DNA of 64,000 nucleotides from Rhyacophila brunnea (Eukaryota > Arthropoda > Insecta > Trichoptera > Rhyacophilidae): positions 1 to 64,000 of the forward strand of contig JAGYXB010000008.1 in NCBI GenBank assembly GCA_022495005.1, read 5' to 3'. The notes under the pieces were generated by a model, which worked only from the letters and a program-made list of their open reading frames with translations, ran no database searches and was not told the DNA's origin. A program made the translations under genes and the position numbers. Shown in pieces: positions 46,041-57,187 of the stretch (within the stretch, counting starts at the first letter, position 1; each line of letters begins with the position of its first letter).

Positions 46041-46739
46041 CATGGTTTCCGAAACTATGGGTCGCGAGCAAATATTGAGTGGGCCCTCGCCACTGTATAC
46101 ATGAATTAAAAAATAGGAAGTGATAAATAGGATATAGATAGATAGATAACTCATTGATTTATCACAAGATACGTCACTGAAAAATAGTTTTAATCGTAAA
46201 CAAATAACGAAATTCTGGCTCTCAGTTGCTGATAATTATCCTTGCCTTTTCGATGAAGCTATGAAAGTCCTCCTCCTCTTTACTACCTCATATCTATGTG
46301 AGGTCGGATTTTCGGCTATGGTTAACATTAAAACTGAATACCGAAATTAATTGGATATATCAAACTCACTGCAATTAAAAGTAATTAAAGTTGAAGTTGA
46401 TGCTAAAACTGTAATGAAGAAAAATAAGAAACAAATACAACCTTCCCATTGAAATAACTTGAAGGTGTAGGTATTTAAGTAATATTTTTTTTTTATTTAA
46501 GTTGACTTTCTTATTTCAACAGTATTTCATTCATATTGGTAACACTCATAAAAAATATTTTTTTTTATTTCAATTAGAACAAATAAGACAGCATTAAGTA
46601 GTTCCACGACTCGCCACTAGGTAATCTGAGCATTACCAATATTTATGCTCTCTTTTCTCTAAGACAGCTAAGAGGTGGGTCCCAAGATTGGAAATTTTTG
46701 TTAGATGGGTCGGAGCCCAGTCAACTTTGGGAACCATTG
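46041..46739 (+). mobile_element. hAT element remnant, 8-bp TSD ATCTATGT
   Basis: The left end is CATGGTTTCCGAAAC; the right end read inward is CAATGGTTCCCAAAG. ATCTATGT flanks it exactly (46033-46040 and 46740-46747). Between the ends only the C-terminal part of a transposase remains (46150-46452), so this is an internally deleted copy. Confidence 0.88.
46150..46452 (+). pseudogene. hAT transposase C-terminal dimerization domain, stop-containing
   Basis: The frame reads LIDLSQDTSLKNSF, then FWLSVADNYPCLFDEA and LLFTTSYLCEVGFSAMVNIK. This is the hAT dimerization domain as in ZBED5/FAM200-type proteins ('FW-----YP-L---A...ST-YLCE-GFS'). A TAA interrupts it just after the KTEYRN segment, and the natural end is the TGA at 46450-46452. 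Upstream domains (zinc finger, catalytic core) are gone. Confidence 0.85.
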
Positions 46740-46942
46740 ATCTATGTTATTAGTAATTACTATAATATAAAGACTAATTTTAAGATTATTTGAGTCATTA
46801 AAATTACATTCTAACGGTTAGATTAGATGATTAAAATGTAATTTTAATGACATATTATTATGTAGGTTCCAGCTAAAAAGGTCCCTTCTCAGACGATGCT
46901 TGATTAGTAAGCATAGTACCTAAGTACGCACGGAGTGGGGTA

Positions 46943-47284
46943 GAGATGTCAAAAAAGAATCCATACATTAAAAGCAGTGTTTCCCAACTTCACTAGTGTG
47001 TCGCAAAATAAATCGAATACTAGGTAAGTACATATATAATAATTCTTAAGTGCAAATGTGTTAGTATTTCAAGCAAAGCTTTTTTATTTAACAATTTTGG
47101 TGTCGCGGAATCACAAATAATTTAAAAGTGTGTCGCTAAAATCAATCGCGAAATGTTGAAAAACACTGCTTTAAAATATCGATACGATAGTTTACGATTC
47201 AAAAAAGGAAGTCTCGCGGACAATCATCATAATATTATGATATCGATATCAGTATGGATACTTTTTCTTTTGATATGACATCTC
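46943..47284. mobile_element. TA-flanked MITE carrying a nested hAT-like MITE
   Basis: The outer ends are inverted: GAGATGTCAAAAAAG...ATCCATAC on the left and GAGATGTCATATCAAAAG...ATCCATAC read inward from the right. TA flanks both sides (46941-46942, 47285-47286). A second element is inserted at 46975-47168. Confidence 0.7.
46975..47168. mobile_element. hAT-like MITE, about 194 bp
   Basis: The left end is CAGTGTTTCCCAACTT and the right end, read inward, CAGTGTTTTTCAACATTT. Inside, GTGTGTCGC and its complement repeat. The flanking 8-mers (ATTAAAAG and CTTTAAAA) agree at only five positions, so the TSD is decayed or the boundary is slightly off. Confidence 0.6.
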
Positions 47285-48494
47285 TAGAGTGGGAACTTGG
47301 CAAACATTCACAGGAAAAGCGCATGCAGCACAAACACAATAAATTATTATAAAGTCAGAAGCAGCAATGGTAATCGTCGAGCCCCTTCCTTTGCTACTGC
47401 ATACGAATCACCATCACCGCATTGTCTGGACAGGCATTTGAATCATTTATAATCTCGTAAATATATATTACTAAGTACATATTATTATGATACTTAGCTA
47501 TTATAAACAATAAATGTGTGTATGCAGAAATAACCATCCACCGGGCTAGAAAGACTCTGATGGACAAGCCGAAATTATCCAACCGCTAAGGAGTAGATTA
47601 TCATAAATAATATATCAAGTGATAAGTGGTTGTCTGATATTTTAGTCAATATGCCAGTACACCCAAGACAACCGACTGGCGGAGACTGGTGATAAATAGA
47701 GAAGAATGGAGAATATGATTCGTGGAGACGATAAGGATCCAACCTGGGTGATGACGATGACTTATGATGGTACATGATACACATACAGTATTAAAGTAAA
47801 TTGATATGGACTATACTTACAAAAAAGATCCTAGTGTCCCGTCCCCGGCAGTTATGTATCCAATCGTTTTAGAAAAGATGGTTTGAGCAGTTTAAGAAAA
47901 ACCCCCTTTGAAACCAAACGTCTCATCTCTCCATACGATTAAATCAATAATTTACAAAAATCACTTTCTAGATGTAAAACAAATAAAATCGTCACATTAC
48001 TGTTAAAAACAAAAATAATAAATTAATATCGCGTAAGTCGACGACGATTTAGCACACACTACTTCTGCGGGGGCAATCGATTTAAATTATATTTGCACAG
48101 CACTATTTTTTGGTCATTCCACAAAGAATCACTTTTTAAATAAAGAATTTCACAGCACTTTTTAACGTTATAAATAATCATAAATGACTATGGTCACATG
48201 TTTTCAAGGTAGTTTTTGTTACACCTATAAAAATCACATAGGTATTCTTATTAAATTTAATATATAATCATAATAATAATAATATAGAGTATCCCAACAT
48301 AGCTAAATTAGTTTCATACTATGTAGATAGGTACATACGCCATATAAACCCTTGCAACCCATGTTTTCCATTCTCAGATTTGGCGCAAGGGCGCGAAGGT
48401 TGAAATGAATTGCATAAAAGTGAAGACTTGCATCCAGCAGTGGACCGAATACGGATGAAGAAGATAATATAGCATATTGAACAACTGGTAACCT

Positions 48495-48815
48495 GACATT
48501 AACTACCATGCCCCCCCCCATCCTGTGGCGGGCCACCAAGCCAGAATCTTTGGCAGGCCCCCCTACCTATCATTTAGATTACAGGCAGTATGCCGCTCTA
48601 CGGTAACGTTTTCCAAATGGTGTTTGAGGTAAAATTAAGAGGATTTAGTGTATTTTTTAGCGATTTTTAGTATCCTTAACACATCCAACTTGAATATTTG
48701 AATTGTCAAGTATTGACACACATCAAAAATTGCATCACATGACCACATTTTGTAAACGATAACCAACGTTAATATTTGAACTGAATTAGCGGCGCAGGCG
48801 ACTTTTATACTATCA
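48495..48815 (-). repeat. Dispersed repeat family D, inverted copy
   Basis: The reverse complement runs GTCGCCTGCGCCGCTAATTC, TCAATACTTGACAATTC, TTTACCTCAAACACCATTTG and GATAGGTAGGGGGGCC, matching 54930-55288 in order. Confidence 0.65.
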
Positions 48816-49937
48816 GGGTCAATTTGTGATGTTTGTTTATTTTACTAATCTTCCCTTCCCTTCTCTTTCCCGTGAAAAGATCGTAAACACCTTAACGGAA
48901 GGCACACAAAAAGAGAAAGAATCAAAATTTGCATAATCAAATAATATTAAGTTAATATCAAATATCATTGGTTAATATTCATCATCTACAATTCTACAAG
49001 AAAATTTAATATTACTGACAAAATAGCCTCTAATCCTAATCCACATCTCTAGCTAGAACTAGGCCCTAATACTCATGAAATGAAAGTAAATTCAGGACAT
49101 ATCTCTTAACTCTTTATTTTTAAGTTTGTATGTACCTTGAGACCCAGATCTCAATACACCGTTAACGTCGGATTATACAGATTGGTATCGGTTATGCGGT
49201 CTCCTGTGAGATAACAGGTCATTGGTTACAGCCGTACTTAGTTAATTACGAAATAAATTGTTCAAAATATGAAATACTTATCTATTTACTTACATATGTA
49301 CACAATCTATTGTTTTATAGCATAATAATATAGAAACAACATACGGCCTCAATAAATCTATAAACACATACCTAAGTATATAAATAGTAAATTTTATATT
49401 ACCTAATAGATAAGATAAGTTTTAAAAACATGCACATATTGTCTGATTCCTTTAACAAAATAGCTAATCTGAAAAAAATGGGCCACAAAAACAAATAAAC
49501 AAAATAATAATTACACATCAAAGAGGTTAGCTGTACTATTTGGAAAAAATATAGGTACCCAACCGAGAATAAATTTAAGATTAACAAAAATCAAGTTGTG
49601 AAAGGCATTAGACATTAGATTATTGAGGAAAAAAGTGTTTACTTTATAGGTAGGTATAGTTTTCAGGATAACTTTCGGCCGTCAATACTATCCCTATCCG
49701 TCCTTTATTTAGGATGACAATCCATGATTTGAGCACGGTGCCTTTTAAAATGAGTGTATTATTAAAACCCCAGTTTTGTCTATAATTTTTAAAATCGTAC
49801 TTTATATTTTTTGAACCCGAGAACACATGTGGGATCTTATAGATTGGCATCTTCGGGGAGAAATGGTTGGCAAAAAAAAAGAAAATGTACTTTTTCTATA
49901 GGGAAAATCTTAGGAAACGAACGGCAAAAAATCGCGT

Positions 49938-50291
49938 ATGTGGCAGAACGCCGATTACATCCACTGGGAGTGTCCCCATATGTCGGTTGAAATGGAAGTG
50001 CTTCACAAGTCGGACCCTCAATTAGACCGATCGGCTATCTATTATATGAGGGAAAATTTCTCAGGTTTCAAAAAAACTACGGGATTTTACGGCGAGCGAG
50101 GTCATTTCTCATTGAAGATGGATCTACCTAGGTTCCCACCGCCACCCGTCATGTATGTACAGCCGTGGATATGCACGGCCGCCTTCCACTACGCTATAAA
50201 CGTGTCTGAAAGAAGTGATTTTAAGTGTTCATTCCGTCCCGAGACGGATCCGCACGGGACTGATGCTGCAACCATGCACCGTAGTGCTTAA
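49938..50291 (+). CDS. Orphan open frame of 117 codons, unknown
   Basis: The frame runs from ATG at 49938 to TAA at 50289-50291. An in-frame TAG at 49911 limits extension upstream, but AG acceptor-like sites lie just before (CTATAG, TCTTAG), so it may be a terminal exon instead. The frame has more balanced base use than its flanks. It encodes a non-repetitive peptide with segments such as MRENFSGFKKTTGFYGERG and PRFPPPPVMYVQPW. An AATAAA lies about 15 nt after the stop, and a SINE starts about 100 bp later. I recognise no family. It could be a lineage-specific gene, the last exon of one, or a fragment of a transposon or retrocopy. Confidence 0.35.
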   Translation: MWQNADYIHWECPHMSVEMEVLHKSDPQLDRSAIYYMRENFSGFKKTTGFYGERGHFSLKMDLPRFPPPPVMYVQPWICTAAFHYAINVSERSDFKCSFRPETDPHGTDAATMHRSA

Positions 50292-50388
50292 AGAAGGAAG
50301 TTAAGAAAATAAAGGGGAAAAAAAGATGGATCGTAATACATTAAGACACTCCAATGCACGCAAACCAAGGTCTTGGGAAATTGATCAT

Positions 50389-50625
50389 GTTTTTTTTTTT
50401 CGACCATGTCCGATCCTAATAGGATCATATGGGCCTCCACAGAGTAGAGGTTTGTATTAACAAATTTTGTTTTTCTACGAGAAATGGATGTCAGCCACTT
50501 GCTCAACCTATTAGGTCCATACCCTGACTCACACACAAATTGAAAAACAATATGTGTACTTGCCACCCAGGATTCGAACACGGCGTGATAGTCCAACGCT
50601 TATGCCGCGCGGCCACCGTGGGTGT
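50389..50625 (-). repeat. SINE-A, full length
   Basis: The left T-run is the poly-A tail. The body runs CGACCATGTCCGATCC through CTCAACCTATTAGGTCC, and the tRNA-like head at the right carries a minus-strand B-box (CAGGATTCGAACACGGC) and A-box region (TATGCCGCGCGGCCACC). Flanking GATCATG and GGTCATG may be its target duplication. Confidence 0.82.
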
Positions 50626-51452
50626 GGTCATGTGGCACTCACAATAATATAACGAAGGTCGCTTAACGTTAGTTACGACACGGTATAACGAGTGTGGAGA
50701 CGTGGCGGGTGTTGGAGGGGAAAAACAAACGTTACAAAACTTCCTCCCTGATATTTTTTTAAAAACTGCATCACTGCACCGATTAGACTTAATTACTAAT
50801 GAATGTCAAAATACGCAGAGTTATCATTTTATCACACAAATACTGACATACCCCACAATACATCCACATATTATTAAACAATCTTCAGCTACTAAGTAGT
50901 CACGCGTCCTGACTGCAAAACTATGAGTAACCATTTTGTTATCTTGCCTCATTTACCGAATTCCTACTTCATACCTACGTTAAATTTAATTTGTTCAACC
51001 GGTAGGTATTGATCATTGTCTTTACGTGCCTTTTTTGTATGTTTACTTTTATTTAATATTATTTCACAATCATACAGTGTTCGAACAGCATAATTAAACT
51101 AAATTGCAGTAGAAATTGTAGTTTTGTAGAAATGGGGTAACGATTTGCTTATTATTATGTAAGTAGTATGATGATAACATTTCGATAAAAAGTTTTTAAT
51201 TCGGTACTTAGTGGCACTGTTTATTCAGGACCAGAGAATCTGGAGAGACTGAAACTTCTTAGTTATGGGCAGTTTGAAAATACAAAATAAATGTGGATTG
51301 ATGATGTGAAAGAAATCGCGAATACACAAAAAATGGTACCAACAGATCTGATGCAGTCCTGTCTTCCGGAATAGTACCTACGGATTCTCGATTACGAGGC
51401 AGACCCAGGGAACTCAGAAATTATGGGATTATGCAATTAGTTTATATCAATG

Positions 51453-51535
51453 ATTGGACCTACCTGCAGGTACGTGATGGTATTATTGGTAAAAACTTGG
51501 GTGACCTCCGAAATTTTTTAATGTATTTTCTCCAG
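51453..51535 (+). repeat. Short dispersed repeat, copy 2
   Basis: Near-identical to 42449-42535. It directly abuts family E copy 2. Confidence 0.75.
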
Positions 51536-51539
51536 GGAA

Positions 51540-51870
51540 ATCAGAAATAATGGGAACTGAAATACCTAATGGGTAAGGAGAAACAGGCAACCGATCTCGA
51601 GTAAGGAAGAATAAGGGATAATTAATTTTAACACGTGTCAAGCATACGTCATACGTCGAATACTGACAACTGTTCTCGGTTTATGCATTGACGCTCGTTT
51701 AATATTGGTGTATTACACACACTATTGCACGTCTATAATGTTTGGTTCACTTTCGTAGGACACTCACACATTCAAAACCCTGCATCAAAATCTGTCAAAT
51801 AATTGTATTGGTATATATACCTATAGCCTATCGGAATTCTATTTATTAACTGTTCTATGAGGCAGAGCAC
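51540..51870 (+). repeat. Family E repeat, copy 2
   Basis: Begins GGAAATCAGAAATAATGGGA, ends near TCTATTTATTAACTGTTC. Same order of segments as copy 1, with an insertion near 51795-51825. Confidence 0.75.
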
Positions 51871-53749
51871 TAAAAAAACTTATCTTTTTTTGCCTTAACA
51901 ATAAATTAAATAAAAACACCATTGCAAGTCAATGTGTTTTTATTTCAAGGTTTACCATAATATTGTGTCACAGATATTATAATATAATAATAACTACCTA
52001 CATAACTAAACATGCATGACATTTAATATCAGATACGAAAGAAAGTAAGTGGCTACCTAATACATATTATAACCAAATTATGCATGTTTGTAGTTATTAG
52101 TTGGTAGACCAATAAAATATGAGTGTATATAAATACGTCAAATTAATTTAGTATACCTATTTATACGGGTATTTAAGAATATATTGATTCTTTGAAAATA
52201 GATTTCAAAATAAGTCTTGACACGTGATATTATATTTTATGAGCGACTATTTTTTGAAGGCTGCTGAAAATTTGCCGTCAGGTAGGTTAAGTACTTGGAA
52301 TTTGTTTACTGGCGTATCAATTTCAGACATTACCTATTTAACCCTCCCAAAAGGCAGCAGTGATAACGTAAAGAGTGTTTAGTTATAGGTAGATATAATA
52401 TTAACAAAATAAAAGACTTGTCCAAAGGCGAAATTTCTGCATTAGCATAAATGACATCAGAGATTGATCAAACAAAATAAATTGGTGAATTTATTTTTTA
52501 AGCAAAAACAAATTGTCTTCGATTTGGTTCCAGAAGCGTTGTATTGTTGATACAATTCACATTTCAGATATTGTTTCAAGTGTTAATATGTTGTTTTTAA
52601 AAACAACGGGATATCAAGGTGAAAAAAGAAGGTTTTTGCACCGGGCGAAGAATTACGTCAAACGCATTGGCAATGAACAACTGTCAAAATAGGAGTCTAG
52701 AAATGATATACATCAAGGACAAACTACCGAATAATAGGTAAATATTGGACCCTCCAAGTCAATACAACGCAGAAACATAATCTTGCGTAATGTGTTGAAC
52801 GGAATTAGGTCGAAGATTTAACAACATAACAAGGATTTAGCACAAAAGTCGTTAAAAGGAAAACATTCGTCAGTAAAAGTGGGCAGGAACTTCCATTTTG
52901 AGCAGCGCCCGTTCTATAATATTTACCACTTTATTAACCTATGTTAACGATCAATCGCAGATAAATCACTTTTACAATGGTTCACTTTTAATGTATTAGC
53001 GCGAAATAAACCGGAATTTTGCGAAAAATGTCGTTTCACAATTACACACAATGATGTTAGCAAGACCGTGGGCCTTCATTTTGAAAATTTGACGACGAGA
53101 GCGCATGCGCAAATAAAAATTAGTCACGTGACATGAACATGAACAATCGTTCATTATTGCTATTAGAAAAAAACATAAAACTTCCAATTTTGTATCAAAT
53201 AGATTGAAGACCGTCCAATCTCTTTGGTTTGTATGTTATTTCGGGGTCTCAGTTTAATTAGGTACCTACCTACATAAATGATTGTATTATACATAATTTA
53301 TACACGTTATGCCGGCGATCCATTGGCACGCAAGTCAAACGATTTACAGTATTTGGACTTTTTTTCGCGTGGAGCACCCATCTGCGGACTTTTCAATCCG
53401 TAGACCATGCTCGTGGATTTCAAACATGTTTGATTCCGAGTTGCTAGACTTCGTCCGTCGATCACTATGCAAATTCGATTTGACAATAGGCGATCATTCG
53501 GACAGAAAAAATCTGTAATTGTTTTAAACATTTTCACTGATTAATTAGTTAATTTAGGTACACATTAGAAAATGAGAGATTTATTAACTATTTTTTTTAT
53601 TTATACCTATTTATTAAATTCATGAAAGAAAACGTAAAACTTGTGTTGTTTTTACTGGTATATTATGTTATGCAAGTCTACATATAAATAACACAAAATT
53701 ATCGGATTATCGGAAGACATTACGATAATCGCAATTTTTGACTTTGACT

Positions 53750-54905
53750 TTTTTTGCTTTTGACAGCTCGACTTTTATATTCGTTCGTTGATCAGTAGCA
53801 GAGCATAGACAAATCGGACGATTTATTGTCCTCGGACTTTTGGCTCGCCAATGGAGCGCTGGCATTAGGGTCAGCCCACACGACGGTGCGTGTGTATGTC
53901 GGGTCCTACAAAAACACACCATATATACGATTGATAAAAATTTTTGCAACCACACGATCGTAAGTTAGGAGACTTTCTTGAATTCAGCGGTTGCTAAAAA
54001 CGAACTGACGTCATTTATACACAAGTTAAATGAAAGGATCGTGCCCTTGGCCTTAGAGACAATCATCCAGGCGATCATTAAGCGAAAGATGTTCAGATAA
54101 GAAAGAGCACGAGTGTTAATCAATTCGGATAAATTTAAATCTATATACGTACAGGTACAGGACAATTAAAATGGCAAAACGATTATTTTATATTTATGAT
54201 ACGATATATTTATTATCCTTGGACTTTTGGCTCGCCAATGGAGCGCTGGTATTATGCAGGCGATCCAAAAGTCCGAGGCACAGAACAGATAATAAATAGA
54301 ATACCGATAGGCTATATTCAATACGCCGCACGTTGAAGCAGGGTTTTTGAATGTGTGAGTGTCCTACGAAAATGAAGCACGCATTATGCACGTGCAATAG
54401 TGTGTGTAATACACCAACATTAAATGAGCGTAAATGCATAAACCGAGAGCAGTTTTCAGTATTAGACGTACACCGTATTCTTGACACGTGTGTAAGTTTA
54501 ACCCAGGTTCTTCCTTACTCGAGACGGTTACCTGATATCGCCTTACCCGTTGGGTATTTCAGTTCCCATTATTTCTGAGTTCCCTGGTCCGAGGATAATA
54601 AATTATTAAATTTGTCTATGCTCAAATAATGTTTGAGGCTTTCACGGTTGTTTTTTTTATCGTAGTAGATTTTTGGGTTTCCACCGTGTACGTACTTCTT
54701 CCTTCTTTACTCGACGTTTCTGGCTTGTTGCAGAGACCATTATCAAGACTGATTTACTGATAGTGCCGGAAGCCATGACGTTTTTAACCGTAATCCATCA
54801 TCCCTATTAATATTTTCAGGGTATCTATGGATTTCTATGCTCTGCTACTGACCAACGGATAATCAACGAACGAGTAAACTCGACTTGTCAAACAATAAAA
54901 ATTGT
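53750..54905. repeat. Inverted and direct repeat composite
   Basis: Left arm (about 53750-53813: CAGCTCGACTTTTATATTCG, CGTTGATCAGTAGCAGAGCA) and right arm (about 54838-54890) are inverted copies. Between them GGACTTTTGGCTCGCCAATG plus GAGCGCTGG occurs twice directly (about 53835 and 54220). Family E copy 3 lies inside. It may be a foldback transposon carrying another insertion; no TSD defined. Confidence 0.5.
54283..54597 (-). repeat. Family E repeat, inverted copy 3
   Basis: Reverse complement of the family: GGTATTTCAGTTCCCATTAT then TTCTGAGTTCCCTGG at its right end, AAACCGAGAGCAGTT and GAGTGTCCTACGAAAATGAA inside. A frame of 75-97 codons over it is not a gene. Confidence 0.75.
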
Positions 54906-54929
54906 AATTAGGTATCAGAATGTTTTGTC

Positions 54930-55288
54930 CCGGATAGGGCTCTAGCCTGGGGGCCCGGGCTCAGGAAAGGCCCGGCGTCGCAAATCGACCAGATAAGTGA
55001 TTTAAACACACATCACAAATTCTCGCGAACAGTAAAAAAGTCGCCTGCGGCGCTATTTATCTTCAACATTATTATTATTTGAAATTATGTGGTTGTAACA
55101 ATTTTTGATTGTGTTTCAATACTCGACAATTCCATAATTCAAATATACAGAAAAACACTATAATTATTATATACACATTAATTTTACCGCGTACACCATT
55201 TGGAGCTACTGTAGAGCGTCACACTGCCTTTATCTTTAGCGATAGGTAGGGGGCCCGCTTCAGGATGTGGGGGCCATGATCCTGACAC
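54930..55288 (+). repeat. Dispersed repeat family D, copy 3
   Basis: Begins near CCCGGATAGGGCTCTAGCCT and ends at GGGGGCCATGATCCTGACA. GC-rich ends, AT-rich middle. Matches 35625-35998 along its length. Confidence 0.65.
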
Positions 55289-56015
55289 AAGTTTTACGTT
55301 TTCTTTTAAGAACTTCATAAATTCAAATACTTACCTATACCTATTATAAACTTTGCTAAATCTTTCATTTTCATGTAAATTAACAAAATAATCAATAAAA
55401 AAGGTTTAACTCATTGCGGTATTTTTTTATTGTTCGGTAAAACTACTTACCTACCTACCTATATTATATTTTACTTAGTAGGTAGGTACCATATTTAGTA
55501 CAGCTATGGTAAATAAAGACCCACAAACTTATCTGGATAATGGCCAAAAATAGAACTACGTACTACCATAGGACGCCATATTGAAAAACGTTATTCTAAT
55601 GTCAATTTTGCCTATTTCGAGTCGTGATTGGGTAGTTTTCGACAGTGGCTCCATCATCTCATTCTCTAAATAAGTTTGTAGGTCTGTAGGTACCTAAACC
55701 CATTATAGAGGTTTTGAAACAAAATAAATTTTGATAATTAATCTCCTTTAATAATCGTAATTATATGTTAACGGTTTATTGTGGGATACATAATAATATT
55801 GTAAATTAATTTCTTTTGACGTAGGTAGGTACTTGTATTTTGTATTAGGTAGAAATAGTTTGAGTATCATTATGATTTTTATTGTCTATGTTCAACATTA
55901 TCGCATCTTTTCCAATTTCAGCCTTCAGCGCAGTGTTGCCAACCGTACTATAATTATAGTATTTGTACTATAATTTTGGTCCGTGGGTTCTATATTACGA
56001 CCGTACACCCTAGAT

Positions 56016-56728
56016 CAGGGGAGGGCAAACTTTTTGGATGGAGGGCCAAATTTAAGAATTCAAAATGAGCGGCGGGCCGCAAGTAAAATACCATTTTTAG
56101 ATATACACTATTTATTATCACGAAAAATAAACATTACAAAAAATTTAATGAGAAGAATGAAATTGTTGTACATTTTTTTAAATTCAGGTGTTAATTTTGT
56201 AGTTGATATTCTCAAAACTGCTTGTAAATGGGCATCGGAGATATTTGACCGTAAAGAATTTTTATTGAGGTTCATGATCGAAAATGTTTGTTCACATATA
56301 TAGGTTGATCCAAAAACAACGAATATTTTTCTTGCATAATCTTTAAGTTGGTCGAATTTGTTTGAATTAATGGCATTATAAAATTTGGAGATTTCTTCAC
56401 GACGATGCAATTCTCTTAAATCAGTGTCACACTGCAGATCAATAATCTCAAGTTGTAGCTCTGTCGGTACACTATCAATATCTATTGAAATCGATATTCA
56501 ACGTAGAAAATAGTGGTTACATAGTGTAAGACGAGACGCAAGGAAAACGTATTGAGATAATACATTTACGAAACAATAAATTCTTCAAATTTTTATCTAT
56601 TTCAATATTTTTTAAAAAATTATAAAAAAGTTATTCGTAATCAGAAGTACAATATTAATGATGGCGGGCCGCAAAAAAATACCCGGCGGGCCACATGCGG
56701 CCCGCGGGCCGCAGTTTGCCCTCCCCTG
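56016..56728 (-). mobile_element. Nested hAT element, internally deleted, TSD CCCTAGAT
   Basis: Perfect 16-bp inverted ends CAGGGGAGGGCAAACT, with CCCTAGAT exactly on both sides (56008-56015 and 56729-56736). The subterminal DNA is rich in GGCCCGC/GCGGGCC. The only coding remnant is a C-terminal transposase domain on the minus strand. Confidence 0.93.
56108..56490 (-). pseudogene. hAT transposase C-terminal dimerization domain (GTF2IRD2-like)
   Basis: The minus-strand frame reads DIDSVPTELQLEIIDLQCDT, then RREEISKFY, FVVFGSTYICEQTFSIMNLN and SDAHLQAVLRI. This is the dimerization domain of hAT proteins related to GTF2IRD2 and SCAND3-type transposases ('FGSTYICEQTFS-MN--K---RS-L-D-HL-A-LRI'). 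The open frame continues upstream of its first ATG (56410) to about 56490, where homology stops at a deletion. The retained part has no stop codon. Without the catalytic core it cannot transpose by itself. Confidence 0.85.
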
Positions 56729-57187
56729 CCCTAGATAAACGTCAGATTTCTTTTTTCAATACTTGAAAGCATCTAAGCAAGATTTTTTGAGCATAGACAA
56801 TCATGGAAAAAAACCGCAATTATATGGCGAAAACGCTATTATAAGCGTAGACAATAAGTACAAATATAAAAATCATTTACAATGTAAGTATAAAATTCAA
56901 ACATTTTAAATTAATAAAATTCGCCGTTTTCAAAAATCAGTATAGCATAATAGAGTTCGCCAATGCATTTCATAAAATTTAAATAATTATAAAGTAACCT
57001 AAGACATTCGTGCACACACCAAAGCAAATTATTCGCCAATCATGCTCGTATTGGCTTACGGGAAAGAGCACGCGACGTTCAGATTTCGGAAGGGAATTGA
57101 GTTATTTTCTTACAAATTTCAATATGGAGCGCTGCGATTGTTTGACATTTCGGTATCGAGCATTCAAATAATATATCAATAATTTTA

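Larger units (their letters stand above)
39763..55922. other. Intergenic DNA between CLASP and the PWWP gene
   Basis: About 16 kb, AT-rich, mostly repeats listed separately. Any 5' non-coding exon and promoter of CLASP should lie here or in the following repeat block, but neither can be recognised. The only frame that looks at all gene-like is at 49938-50291; a 120-codon minus-strand frame at 43091-43453 is not supported. Confidence 0.5.

Noticed and set aside
53309..53518. 69-codon frame with mixed composition
   Set aside because: An opposite-strand frame of similar length covers it, and the region is near a repeat composite; no family match.
55983..56303. 106-codon plus-strand frame over the nested hAT element
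   Set aside because: It is antisense to the true transposase remnant at 56108-56490.
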